64,000 nucleotides of DNA. It comes from Gammaproteobacteria bacterium. GTDB lineage: Bacteria; Pseudomonadota; Gammaproteobacteria; Burkholderiales; Burkholderiaceae_C. The stretch is taken from assembly GCA_025359085.1 (NCBI GenBank), contig JANYHL010000033.1, forward strand, positions 1-64,000. The letters run 5' to 3'. The notes under the pieces are model-generated. The model saw nothing but the letters and a program-made list of their open reading frames with translations, was not told the origin of the DNA and did no database searches. Both the position numbers and the translations under genes were made by a program. Positions 10,092 to 19,111 of the stretch are shown piece after piece (the first letter of the stretch is position 1; every line of letters begins with the position of its first letter).

Positions 10092-12047
10092 TCAGTGCGA
10101 GACCGCCGCCGCTTCCACTTGGCCCGACAGCGTCAGCCACTGCTCTTCCAGAATTTGAAGTTCGTCATTGACCAACTTCAGACGGTTGCCCAGCTCGGCA
10201 TAGTCCGATGGCGGTGGCGATTTGGAGAGCAGTCCCTCCAGAGAAGCACCTTCGCCGTTGAGCACCGCCATGCGCGCCTCACACTGTTCGAGCTGGCGCT
10301 TGAGACCGCTCGACGCCACCTTGACCTTCGGTCTAGCCGCTGCGTCGGCCAGTGCTTTGCGCTCGGCCTTGGCGGCGGCGCTGCTGGCCTCTTTGATCGC
10401 TTCGCGCTGGCGTTTGGCTTCGTCGAGCAAATAGCGTTGGTAGTCGTCCAGATCCCCGTCAAAGGGCTCAACGCCGCCGCGCGAAACCATCCAGAACTCG
10501 TCGCAGACGGCGCGCAACAGCGCCCGGTCGTGGCTGACCAGCATCACCGTGCCTTCAAACTCGTTGAGCGCCATCGAGAGGGCTTCGCGCGTGGCCAGAT
10601 CAAGGTGGTTGGTCGGCTCATCGAGCAGCAGGAGATTGGGGCGCTGCCAGACGATCATGCACAGCACCAGGCGCGCTTTTTCGCCGCCGCTCATGCTGCC
10701 CACGGACTGCTTGACCATGTCGCCGCCAAAGTTGAAGGTGCCCAGAAAACTGCGCAGGTCCTGCTCGCGCGTGGCCTGGCAGGCAATCTTGCCCAGCGCC
10801 GTCATGTCCTTGACCATGCGGATCATGTGTTCCAGCGGCGTATCAGCCGGGCGCAGCACGTCGAGCTCCTGCTGCGCAAAATAGCCGATATTGAGGCCCT
10901 TGCCTTCGGTGATTTCGCCCTCCAAGGCCTGCAGCTCGCGCGCGATGGTTTTCACCACCGTTGATTTGCCCTGGCCGTTGGCACCCAGAATACCGATGCG
11001 CTGACCGGCCAGCACCGAGCGGCTGACGTTCTTGACGATCACGGTCGGTGGCGTGCCTGCCGGTGCATCGTCGGGCGGCGGGTAGCCAAAACTCACCCCT
11101 GTCATCGACAGCATCGGGTTGGGCAGGTTGGCGGGCTCCTTGAATTCAAAGGTGAAGTCAGCCTCACTCAACAGGGGTGCAATTTTCTCCATGCGGTCCA
11201 GCGCCTTGACCCGGCTTTGCGCCTGTTTCGCCTTGCTGGCCTTGGCCTTGAAGCGGTCAATAAACTTCTTCAGGTGGGCAATCTTGTCCTGCTGCTTGGC
11301 AAACGCGTTTTGTTGCAGGTTCATCTGCTCGGCCCGCATGTCCTCGAACTTGCTGTAGTTGCCGCCGTAGCGCATTAATTTGGCCGCGTCGATGTGCAGC
11401 GTGACGTTGGTCACGGCGTCCAGAAACTCGCGGTCGTGGCTGATCACGATCATCGTGCCTTCGTACTTTTTGAGCCAGGCCTCCAGCCAGACCAGGGCGT
11501 CCAGATCCAGGTGGTTGGTCGGTTCGTCCAGCAGCAGCAGGTCACTCGGGCACATCAGCGCGCGCGCCAGTTGCAGGCGCATGCGCCAGCCGCCGGAGAA
11601 GCTGTTGACCGGGTTGGTGAGCTCGGTGGTCTTGAAGCCCAGGCCCAGGATCAGCGCCTGCGCGCGCGCCGGGGCGTCGTGCGAACCCGCATCCTGCAGC
11701 GCCATGTAGGCGTGTGCCATGCGGTCGTAATCGTCGGTGGCCTCCGAAGCCGTGACTTCCTGTTGCGCCGCTAAGAGCGTGGTGTCGCCATCGACCACAT
11801 AGTCGGTGGCGCTTTGCTCGGTCTCCGGCATGTCCTGCGCGACCTGGCCCATGCGCCATTGGCTGGGAAGGAAGTATTCGCCGCCGTCTTCGTGCAGCGT
11901 GCCGTTGAGCAGCGCAAACAGCGAGGACTTGCCCGCGCCATTGCGTCCGACCAGGCCGACTTTTTCGCCGGGGTTGAGGGTGACGGAGGCGCCGTCAAGC
12001 AGCACTTTGGCGCCGCGGCGCAGGGTAACGTTTTTTAGAGTGATCAT
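10092..12047 (-). CDS. ABC-F family ATP-binding protein (YheS/Uup-like)
   Basis: 651 aa, two ABC cassettes (GLVGRNGAGKSSLF, GILGANGQGKSTVVK), two signature/Walker B sets, no TMs, inter-domain linker and C-terminal coiled coil. Confidence 0.93.
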   Translation of the reverse strand: MITLKNVTLRRGAKVLLDGASVTLNPGEKVGLVGRNGAGKSSLFALLNGTLHEDGGEYFLPSQWRMGQVAQDMPETEQSATDYVVDGDTTLLAAQQEVTASEATDDYDRMAHAYMALQDAGSHDAPARAQALILGLGFKTTELTNPVNSFSGGWRMRLQLARALMCPSDLLLLDEPTNHLDLDALVWLEAWLKKYEGTMIVISHDREFLDAVTNVTLHIDAAKLMRYGGNYSKFEDMRAEQMNLQQNAFAKQQDKIAHLKKFIDRFKAKASKAKQAQSRVKALDRMEKIAPLLSEADFTFEFKEPANLPNPMLSMTGVSFGYPPPDDAPAGTPPTVIVKNVSRSVLAGQRIGILGANGQGKSTVVKTIARELQALEGEITEGKGLNIGYFAQQELDVLRPADTPLEHMIRMVKDMTALGKIACQATREQDLRSFLGTFNFGGDMVKQSVGSMSGGEKARLVLCMIVWQRPNLLLLDEPTNHLDLATREALSMALNEFEGTVMLVSHDRALLRAVCDEFWMVSRGGVEPFDGDLDDYQRYLLDEAKRQREAIKEASSAAAKAERKALADAAARPKVKVASSGLKRQLEQCEARMAVLNGEGASLEGLLSKSPPPSDYAELGNRLKLVNDELQILEEQWLTLSGQVEAAAVSH

Positions 12048-12109
12048 GGTTGGCAGTTGCTATTTTCTTAAAAATTCGTTGTGGCAAGTGGTGGTGGGCT
12101 GGAGCACGA

Positions 12110-12173
12110 ATTGCTGCGAAGCTCCGTGTCCCCCGGCCTTCGGCCTCCACCTTTACCTACGCTTCGCAGCAAT
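12110..12173. repeat. 13-bp inverted repeat with inner hairpin
   Basis: attgctgcgaagc (12110-12122) / gcttcgcagcaat (12161-12173) with ggccttcggcc between. Confidence 0.6.
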
Positions 12174-12316
12174 CCGTACTCCTGCTGCGCGGAGGGTGCG
12201 GGTGCGTGTGAAGAAATCCAATACGGGTTTCCACTATTCAAGAAGCCAGACGGGTTGGGTGAGTGGCGCAGTGAGGTCAAGGAGAAGCCCGGAACGGGCG
12301 GAGGACACGAACGGAG

Positions 12317-13252
12317 TCACCCGCCCAGCCCGTTTGGCTTCGGTGCAGGCCAATGCGTCAAAAGTGATTCGCGTGTCAGCAGCAGCACCTGGTCTTCACC
12401 GGCGCTGGTTTCCAGCCAGATCGCTTCCAGCTTGGGGAAGGCCGCTTCAAAGTGCTGGCGCTCGTTGCCAATCTCCAGCACCAGCACAGCGTGCTCGTTC
12501 ATGTGCTGCGCCGCCTCACGCATGAGCGTGCGGATGAAGTCCATGCCGTCCTGGCCGCCCGCGCGGTTGCCGTCGAGCGCCAGAGCCGGTTCGGTGTGAA
12601 ATTCAGAGGGCAGCTCGGCCATGCTCTGGGCATTGACGTAAGGCGGGTTGCACACAATCAGGTCGTAGCGGCCCGGCAGGCGGGCAAAACCGTCTGACTC
12701 GACCAGGGTGATGCGCCCGCCCAAGCCGTGCTTGTCGACGTTGATGCGGGCCACCGCCAGCGCATCCGCCGAGAGGTCAGCGGCATCCACCGTCACGTCC
12801 GGGTAAGCCAGGGCCGCCAGCACCGCCAGACTGCCGTTGCCGGTACAGAGGTCAAGCACCGCGTGCGTGGCGTCGCTGAGCCAGTAGTCCAGGGCCCCGT
12901 CCACCAGCAACTCGGCGATGAAAGAGCGGGGCACGATGGCGCGCTCATCCACATAGAACGGCACGCCCATCAGCCAGGCCTCCTGCGTCAGGTAGGCGGC
13001 AGGCTGGCGGGATATGATGCGTGCTTCCAAAAGTGTAGCTACCTGCGCTTGTTCCACGGGGGCTACCGGCCGATTGGCTATAAATTCTGGCTCGTCCGTC
13101 GCGCCATCAAGTGGTGTGTCGAGCGGCAGGCCGAGCTGCCACAGCACCAGCCAGGCGGCTTCGTCAAATGCGTTGTCCGTGCCGTGGCCAAAGGCCACAC
13201 CGGCTTCGGTGAGCTGGGCCGCCGCCGCTTCAATCAGTTCCAGCACCGTCAT
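12317..13252 (-). CDS. prmB: 50S ribosomal protein L3 N5-glutamine methyltransferase
   Basis: 311 aa; [48 protein letters not shown]. Confidence 0.93.
   Translation of the reverse strand: MTVLELIEAAAAQLTEAGVAFGHGTDNAFDEAAWLVLWQLGLPLDTPLDGATDEPEFIANRPVAPVEQAQVATLLEARIISRQPAAYLTQEAWLMGVPFYVDERAIVPRSFIAELLVDGALDYWLSDATHAVLDLCTGNGSLAVLAALAYPDVTVDAADLSADALAVARINVDKHGLGGRITLVESDGFARLPGRYDLIVCNPPYVNAQSMAELPSEFHTEPALALDGNRAGGQDGMDFIRTLMREAAQHMNEHAVLVLEIGNERQHFEAAFPKLEAIWLETSAGEDQVLLLTRESLLTHWPAPKPNGLGG
13028..13088 (-). repeat. In-ORF copy H of dispersed repeat (inside prmB)
   Basis: Reverse complement AATTTATAGCCAATCGGCCGGTAGCCCCCGTGGAACAAGCGCAGGTAGCTAC aligns with intergenic copies over most of its length. 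Confidence 0.6.
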
Positions 13253-14424
13253 GCTGCTGGCCCCGCACTCAGGTTCTCCAGCACGCGCCGGTAAATGTTT
13301 TTCAGCGGCTCGATGTCAGCGATGTTGATGTGTTCGTCGATCTTGTGGATGCTGGCATTGGGCGGGCCGAACTCAATCACCTGCGGGCAAATTTTGGCGA
13401 TAAAGCGGCCGTCGCTGGTGCCGCCGGTGGTGGACAGGACGGTGGTCAGGCCGGTTTCTTGTTTGATGGCGTCAACCACCGCGTCCACCAGCGTGCCGGG
13501 CTCGGTCAGGAACGGCGTGCCGCCGAGCGTCCACGCCAGATCGTAGTCCAGCTCGTGGCGCTCCAGCACGGCGGCCAGCCGGGTCTGCAGCGACTCGGGT
13601 GTGGATTCGGTGGAAAAGCGGAAGTTAAAGTCAATCACCACGGCACCCGGAATCACATTGCTGGCGCCGGTGCCGCTGTGGATGTTGCTGATTTGCCAGG
13701 TGGTGGGCTGGAAGAACGCGTTGCCGTGATCCCATTCGATGCCGACCAACTCGGCCAACGCCGGGGCGAGCAGATGGATCGGGTTTTTGGCCAGGTGCGG
13801 GTAGGCGATATGGCCTTGCACGCCTTTCACCGTCAGGCGGGCGCTCAAGGTGCCGCGGCGACCGTTCTTGATCATGTCGCCGGTGCGCTCCAGCGACGTG
13901 GGCTCACCGACGATGCAGTAATCGATGCGTTCGCCGCGCGCCTGCAGCGCTTCACAGACTTTGACCGTGCCGTCCAGCGCCGGGCCTTCTTCGTCGCTGG
14001 TGAGCAGAAAGCCCACGCTCAAGGCGGTGTCAGGCTGCGCCGCCAAAAATTCTTCGACCGCCACGATGAACGCGGCCAGCGAGGTCTTCATGTCGGCCGC
14101 CCCGCGACCATACAGCTTGCCCTCCAGCTGGGTCGGCGTGAAGGGTTGGCAGCGCCATTGCTGCGCCGGGCCGCTCGGCACGACGTCGGTGTGACCGGCA
14201 AATACAATTAATTTAGTAGCTGCTTGCGTAGACGGGTCGGGGGCTGCGGGTCGTTTTGCCCATAAATTTGTGACGCGCGCATCGGCCGGACCGCTGCTGA
14301 TGGTTTCACAACAGAAGCCCAGCGGGGCGAGCCGCGCCGCGATGATTTGCTGGCAGCCGGCATCATCGGGCGTGAGCGAGGGGCGGGCGATCAGTTGTTC
14401 GGCCAGGTGCAGAGTTTTGGGCAT
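13249..14424 (-). CDS. dapE: Succinyl-diaminopimelate desuccinylase
   Basis: 391 aa; [54 protein letters not shown]. Confidence 0.95.
   Translation of the reverse strand: MPKTLHLAEQLIARPSLTPDDAGCQQIIAARLAPLGFCCETISSGPADARVTNLWAKRPAAPDPSTQAATKLIVFAGHTDVVPSGPAQQWRCQPFTPTQLEGKLYGRGAADMKTSLAAFIVAVEEFLAAQPDTALSVGFLLTSDEEGPALDGTVKVCEALQARGERIDYCIVGEPTSLERTGDMIKNGRRGTLSARLTVKGVQGHIAYPHLAKNPIHLLAPALAELVGIEWDHGNAFFQPTTWQISNIHSGTGASNVIPGAVVIDFNFRFSTESTPESLQTRLAAVLERHELDYDLAWTLGGTPFLTEPGTLVDAVVDAIKQETGLTTVLSTTGGTSDGRFIAKICPQVIEFGPPNASIHKIDEHINIADIEPLKNIYRRVLENLSAGPAA
14201..14270 (-). repeat. In-ORF copy I of dispersed repeat (inside dapE)
   Basis: Reverse complement AATTTATGGGCAAAACGACCCGCAGCCCCCGACCCGTCTACGCAAGCAGCTACTAAATTAATTGTATTT matches the intergenic consensus at both ends and the core. 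Confidence 0.7.
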
Positions 14425-14442
14425 CAGCTTTAGCGTTGGGGT

Positions 14443-15639
14443 TTAGAACGCGTGCGTCACGTCGAGCGTTATTTCGGTGAAGGAGGGTTGATCATCCGGG
14501 TCTTCGGCGGCTTCGGACGCTGGGGTCTGGGCGTTGAAGTTGTTTTGCAGGCGCCACATCAAATTGGTAGGCGAGTCCGAGTTGATCAGGCCTTCTTTGC
14601 GGTCCACCACGCCTTCCATGATCAGGCGTGCGATGTCTTGCTCAAAGGTCTGGCCGCCTTCGGCCATCGACTTTTCCATGGCTTCCTTGACGCCGGAGAA
14701 ATCGCCTTTTTCAATCATTTCAGCCACCAGAGTGGTGTTGAGCATGATTTCCACGGCCGGGATGCGTCCACCGGCGGTGGTGCGCAGCAGACGTTGCGAC
14801 ACGATCGCCTTGAGCGATGCCGACAGATCGGCGAGCATGGTTTCTCGGACCTCGACCGGGTAAAAACTCAGAATCCGGTTCAACGCCTGGGCGCTGTTGT
14901 TGGCGTGCAGTGTGGCCAGGCACAAATGCCCGGTCTGGGCGTAGGCAATCGCCGCCGACATGGTTTCGCGGTCGCGGATTTCGCCAATCATGATCACATC
15001 AGGCGCCTGGCGCAGGGCGTTCTTCAGGGCGATCTGGGTCGATTGGGTGTCGATGCCGACCTCGCGCTGGTTGACCACCGAGCGCTTGTTGTGAAACAGA
15101 TACTCCAGCGGGTCTTCAATCGTGAGAATGTGGCCGGTGGCGTTGGTGTTGCGGTGGTCAATGATGGCGGCCATGGTGGTGCTTTTACCCGCCCCCGTGG
15201 CGCCCACCATCAGCAGCAGGCCGCGTTTTTCCATGATCAACTGACTCAGAATCATTGGCACGCCCAAGGAGTCGAGCGGCGGAATGTCAACCGAGATGTA
15301 GCGGATCACCGCCGCGATCGAGCCGCGCTGGCGCATCGCGCTGATGCGAAAGCGGCCCACGCCCGGCAGCGACCAGCCCATATTGAGTTCATTCAACTCA
15401 TCAAGCTCTTCAAGGCGATTGGGTGGCAGTATCTCTGCCAGCAAATTGCGCGGTGCGTCGGGCGGCAGCTGCTGGCTGTTGATCGGCACGCACTGGCCGT
15501 TGATGCGGATCAGGGCCGGTGAGTGGGCCGACAAATAGACGTCTGAGGCCTTTTTCTCGCCCATCAGGCGAAGAATTCGCTCCATGGTGCCAGAGGTGCC
15601 TGGCGTAGCATTGGGTGCGGTTGGTGCATTGGTTGCCAT
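14443..15639 (-). CDS. pilU: Type IV pilus twitching ATPase, PilT/PilU family
   Basis: 398 aa; KKASDVYLSAHSPALIRING, LLLMVGATGAGKSTTMAAIIDHRN, VIMIGEIRDRETMSAAIAYAQTGHLCLATLHANNS. Confidence 0.88.
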   Translation of the reverse strand: MATNAPTAPNATPGTSGTMERILRLMGEKKASDVYLSAHSPALIRINGQCVPINSQQLPPDAPRNLLAEILPPNRLEELDELNELNMGWSLPGVGRFRISAMRQRGSIAAVIRYISVDIPPLDSLGVPMILSQLIMEKRGLLLMVGATGAGKSTTMAAIIDHRNTNATGHILTIEDPLEYLFHNKRSVVNQREVGIDTQSTQIALKNALRQAPDVIMIGEIRDRETMSAAIAYAQTGHLCLATLHANNSAQALNRILSFYPVEVRETMLADLSASLKAIVSQRLLRTTAGGRIPAVEIMLNTTLVAEMIEKGDFSGVKEAMEKSMAEGGQTFEQDIARLIMEGVVDRKEGLINSDSPTNLMWRLQNNFNAQTPASEAAEDPDDQPSFTEITLDVTHAF

Positions 15640-15680
15640 GCTGAAACCCTGGTCGGTAGGCGTGCGTGGAGAGAGAAAAA

Positions 15681-16505
15681 TCAGTCGCGCAGCAAGTCGT
15701 TCAAGCTGGTTTTGGACCGTGTCTGTGCGTCCACCCGCTTCACGATGATCGCGGCATAGAGGCTGTATTTGCCCCCGTTCTTGGGCAGGCTGCCGCTGAT
15801 GACGACGGAACCACTGGGGATGCGGCCATAGCTCACGGTATCAGAAGCGCGGTCGTAAATGGGGGTGCTTTGCCCGAGGTAAACCCCCATCGAGATGACC
15901 GAGTTTTCTTCCACAATCACGCCTTCAACCACCTCGGAGCGGGCACCGATGAAGCAGTTGTCCTCGATGATGGTGGGGCCCGCCTGCATCGGCTCCAACA
16001 CGCCGCCAATACCGACGCCCCCGCTCAGGTGGACGTGCTTGCCGATCTGGGCGCAGGAGCCCACGGTGGCCCAGGTGTCGACCATCGTGCCTTCATCGAC
16101 ATACGCGCCAATATTGACGTAGGACGGCATCAGGATCACGCCCTTGCCGACAAAACTGCCGCGCCGCGCAACCGCCGGCGGCACCACGCGCACGCCCGAC
16201 GCTTTCATGGCTTCTTCATCGAGGTGGGCAAATTTGGTCGGAACCTTGTCATAAAAGCCCAGGTCCCCGGCCTTCATGAGTTGGTTGTCGGTGAGGCGAA
16301 AGCTCAGCAGCACGGCTTTTTTGATCCACTGGTGGGTGGTCCATTGGCCCACGCTCGCGCGGGTGGCGACGCGCAAGCGCCCGGCGTTGAGGTCGGAGAT
16401 GACGTGTTCGACCGCATCAAGCACTTCTTTGGGGGCCGCGCTGCTGGACAAGCTGGCACGGTCTTCCCAGGCGGCGTCGATGATGGATTGCAATTGTTGC
16501 GTCAT
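15681..16505 (-). CDS. dapD: 2,3,4,5-tetrahydropyridine-2,6-dicarboxylate N-succinyltransferase
   Basis: Start chosen at [17 protein letters not shown]; left-handed beta-helix [69 protein letters not shown]. Confidence 0.96.
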   Translation of the reverse strand: MTQQLQSIIDAAWEDRASLSSSAAPKEVLDAVEHVISDLNAGRLRVATRASVGQWTTHQWIKKAVLLSFRLTDNQLMKAGDLGFYDKVPTKFAHLDEEAMKASGVRVVPPAVARRGSFVGKGVILMPSYVNIGAYVDEGTMVDTWATVGSCAQIGKHVHLSGGVGIGGVLEPMQAGPTIIEDNCFIGARSEVVEGVIVEENSVISMGVYLGQSTPIYDRASDTVSYGRIPSGSVVISGSLPKNGGKYSLYAAIIVKRVDAQTRSKTSLNDLLRD

Positions 16506-16540
16506 GAATGTTCTTCTCGGGAGACGAAACCGCTTCGGTT

Positions 16541-17770
16541 TCAGGTTCTGGACTTGATAAATTGCGCGATGCGCAGGGCGGCTTCCACACATTCGGCGGT
16601 TTCAGCCACCAGCGCCATGCGAATTCGCCCGGCCCCGGGGTTGCTGCCGTGGAAGTCACGCGCCACATAGGACCCGGGTAAAACCGTCACATTGTAAAGA
16701 GCGAACAAGTCGCGGGCAAAGTCGGTGTCCTTGCCCTTCACTTTGGCCCATAAATAAAAGCCGGCGTCAGGCAGTGCCACCTCCAGCACCTCGGCCAGCA
16801 AGGGAGTGACCTGGGCAAATTTGCTGCGGTACAGCGCGCGGTTTTCCACCACATGATGCTCATCGCGCCAGGCCGCCGTGCTGGCGGCTTGCACCACCGG
16901 GCTCATGGCGCAGCCGTGGTAAGTGCGGTATAGCAAAAACGGCTGGATGATGGCGGCGTCGCCCGCCACAAAACCACTTCGCATGCCGGGCACATTGCTG
17001 CGCTTGGACAGGCTGGTGAGTGAAATCAGATTTTTGAAGTCCAAGCGGCCGAGTTGCGCTGCGGCCTGCAGGCCGCCCAGCGGCGGTCCGCCCTGGGCGT
17101 CGTCGCGGAAATAGATCTCGCTGTAGCACTCGTCGGAGCCGATGACAAAACCATGCTGGTCGCTTAGCTCGAACAGCATTTGCCACTCGGACAAAGACAT
17201 CACCGCACCGGTCGGGTTGCCCGGTGAGCAGACGATCAGCAACTGGGTGCGCGCCCACACGGTGGCCGGCACGCTGGCCCAGTCAGGGGCAAAGTTGCGC
17301 GCCGGATCGCTGGCCACGTAGTAGGGCTCGGCACCGGCCAGCAGCGTGGCGCCTTCGTAGATTTGGTAAAACGGGTTGGGGCAAACCACCAACGGTTTTT
17401 TACCACCGGGCTGGCTGGCGCCGGGGTTGACCACGGCTTGGGTTAGCGCAAACAGCGCCTCGCGCGAGCCGTTCACCGGCAGCATTTGCGTCGCCGGGTC
17501 AACTTGGATCGCGTAGCGCTGGTGCAGCCAGTGGGCAAAGGCGTCGCGCAGCGCGGGCTCGCCCTGCGTGGCGGGGTAGCTGGCCAGGCCACTGGGCGTG
17601 CGCCCAATGGCCGCGATCATCGCTTGTTGGATGAAGGCGGGGGTGGCGTGTTTGGGTTCACCCAGCCCGAGGCTGATCGGCCGCAGGGCGGGATTGGGGG
17701 TGATGCCAGAGAGAAGTTGCCGCAGCCGCTCAAACGGGTAGGGTTGCAAAAGAGTGAGCAGTGGATTCAT
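16541..17770 (-). CDS. dapC: Succinyldiaminopimelate transaminase
   Basis: 409 aa class I aminotransferase; [42 protein letters not shown]; adjacent to dapD. Confidence 0.9.
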   Translation of the reverse strand: MNPLLTLLQPYPFERLRQLLSGITPNPALRPISLGLGEPKHATPAFIQQAMIAAIGRTPSGLASYPATQGEPALRDAFAHWLHQRYAIQVDPATQMLPVNGSREALFALTQAVVNPGASQPGGKKPLVVCPNPFYQIYEGATLLAGAEPYYVASDPARNFAPDWASVPATVWARTQLLIVCSPGNPTGAVMSLSEWQMLFELSDQHGFVIGSDECYSEIYFRDDAQGGPPLGGLQAAAQLGRLDFKNLISLTSLSKRSNVPGMRSGFVAGDAAIIQPFLLYRTYHGCAMSPVVQAASTAAWRDEHHVVENRALYRSKFAQVTPLLAEVLEVALPDAGFYLWAKVKGKDTDFARDLFALYNVTVLPGSYVARDFHGSNPGAGRIRMALVAETAECVEAALRIAQFIKSRT

Positions 17771-17840
17771 GGGCAGCGATTATCGGTGCCTGGGGCGCGG
17801 GCCGACCTGCCAAACCACCCACAGGTCGAGCAAGAACAGA

Positions 17841-18032
17841 TTATTTTTTGGCTTTTTTGCGCGCTGGCGCTGACTTGGCGGCTGATTTTGCGGCTGGTTT
17901 GGCCACGGACTTGGCGGCGGGTTTGACTCCGGACGCCTTGGGGACGTCACCGATCACGGTTTTAACCGGGCAAATTTTGAAGATCGGGCATTTCTTGCAT
18001 CCGATGGCGATTGCAATGGGGCAAATAGTCAT
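17841..18032 (-). CDS. Small Cys-rich protein with Ala/Lys-rich tail
   Basis: 63 aa MTICPIAIAIGCKKCPIFKICPVKTVIGDVPKASGVKPAAKSVAKPAAKSAAKSAPARKKAKK; free-standing ORF in an intergenic gap. Confidence 0.65.
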   Translation of the reverse strand: MTICPIAIAIGCKKCPIFKICPVKTVIGDVPKASGVKPAAKSVAKPAAKSAAKSAPARKKAKK

Positions 18033-18125
18033 TTTTATTTCCTGGGGGGTGCTTGCGCTAATCTTTGCAGTATGCCCTGCGCGCGCCCAGAATCGATGCC
18101 GCTCTAAGGGGAGCGACTCTAATAG

Positions 18126-19079
18126 CTAAGCCGTTTTTTCCATCACCCGCAGGAACGTCTCCAGAGTTTCAATATTCTCGACATTCAGGCAGCGGACTTG
18201 GATGCCCCGCTGCAGCGCGGTCATCTGGTTGTAGCTCGTCAACGAATGTTTGGGGCCAATCTCGACAAAGGTGTCAACGCCGTCGTCGAGCATGGTGTTG
18301 ACGCTGTCCTCCCAGCGCACCGGTTTGTAAACATGTTCTTTGAGCAATTGACGGATGTCGTCGTTGTCGTTCAAGTACTGCGCGGTGACGTTGCTGACCA
18401 CTTTTTTGCGCAAACGCCCCATCGGGAGGGTCTGCAGCAATTCATACAACTGCTGGCCCGCGCCTTGCAGCAAGCTGGTGTGGAACGGGCCGCTGACGTT
18501 GAGGAAAGTGGTTGCCGTCGCCCCGCGCAAGGTAGCGAGTTCGGCGGCTCGTTCCACCGCCGCCGAGTAGCCGGCCACGATGATTTGCCGGGGGCAGTTG
18601 AAGTTGGAGCATTCGATCAAGCCCAGAGCGCTTGCATCGGTCACGATTTGTTGCACCAGGGGCCGGTCCAGTCCGGTGATCCAGCACATCTTGCCCAGGC
18701 CCTGGGGCACGGCGTTTTGCATGAACATGCCGCGCTGCTGCACCAGCTTGACGCTGTCTTCAAAGCGCAAGACCCCGGCATAGACCAGGGCCGCGTACTC
18801 GCCCAAACTGAATCCGGCCGTCACCTGGGCGGCAAAGCCATAGCTTTCGACCACTTTCAAGAGGGCAAGCGACGTGGTGTGGATGGTGGGCTGGGCGTTT
18901 TCTGTTTTGAGCAGTTCAGACTCCGGTCCGGCGCGACAGAGTTGGCGGATGTCCATGCCCATGACCTCGTTAGCCTGCTCAAAGACGGCCGCGGCCTGGG
19001 CGTAGCGGTCGGCCAACGCCATCCCCATGCCGACATAGTGGGTGCCTTGTCCAGGAAATACAAATGCGAATTTGTTCAT
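18126..19079 (-). CDS. Malonyl-CoA:ACP acyltransferase-like protein
   Basis: 317 aa; FVFPGQGTHYVGMG, AQVTAGFSLGEYAALVYAG (GxSxG), NVSGPFHTSLL. Confidence 0.88.
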   Translation of the reverse strand: MNKFAFVFPGQGTHYVGMGMALADRYAQAAAVFEQANEVMGMDIRQLCRAGPESELLKTENAQPTIHTTSLALLKVVESYGFAAQVTAGFSLGEYAALVYAGVLRFEDSVKLVQQRGMFMQNAVPQGLGKMCWITGLDRPLVQQIVTDASALGLIECSNFNCPRQIIVAGYSAAVERAAELATLRGATATTFLNVSGPFHTSLLQGAGQQLYELLQTLPMGRLRKKVVSNVTAQYLNDNDDIRQLLKEHVYKPVRWEDSVNTMLDDGVDTFVEIGPKHSLTSYNQMTALQRGIQVRCLNVENIETLETFLRVMEKTA

Positions 19080-19111
19080 GCTTTATTTTGACAAATGACC
19101 CGAGCCTAGCT

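Noticed and set aside
13330-14211. 293-aa plus-strand ORF
   Set aside because: Antisense shadow of dapE.
14452-15522. 356-aa plus-strand ORF
   Set aside because: Antisense shadow of the PilU ATPase; no recognisable domain.
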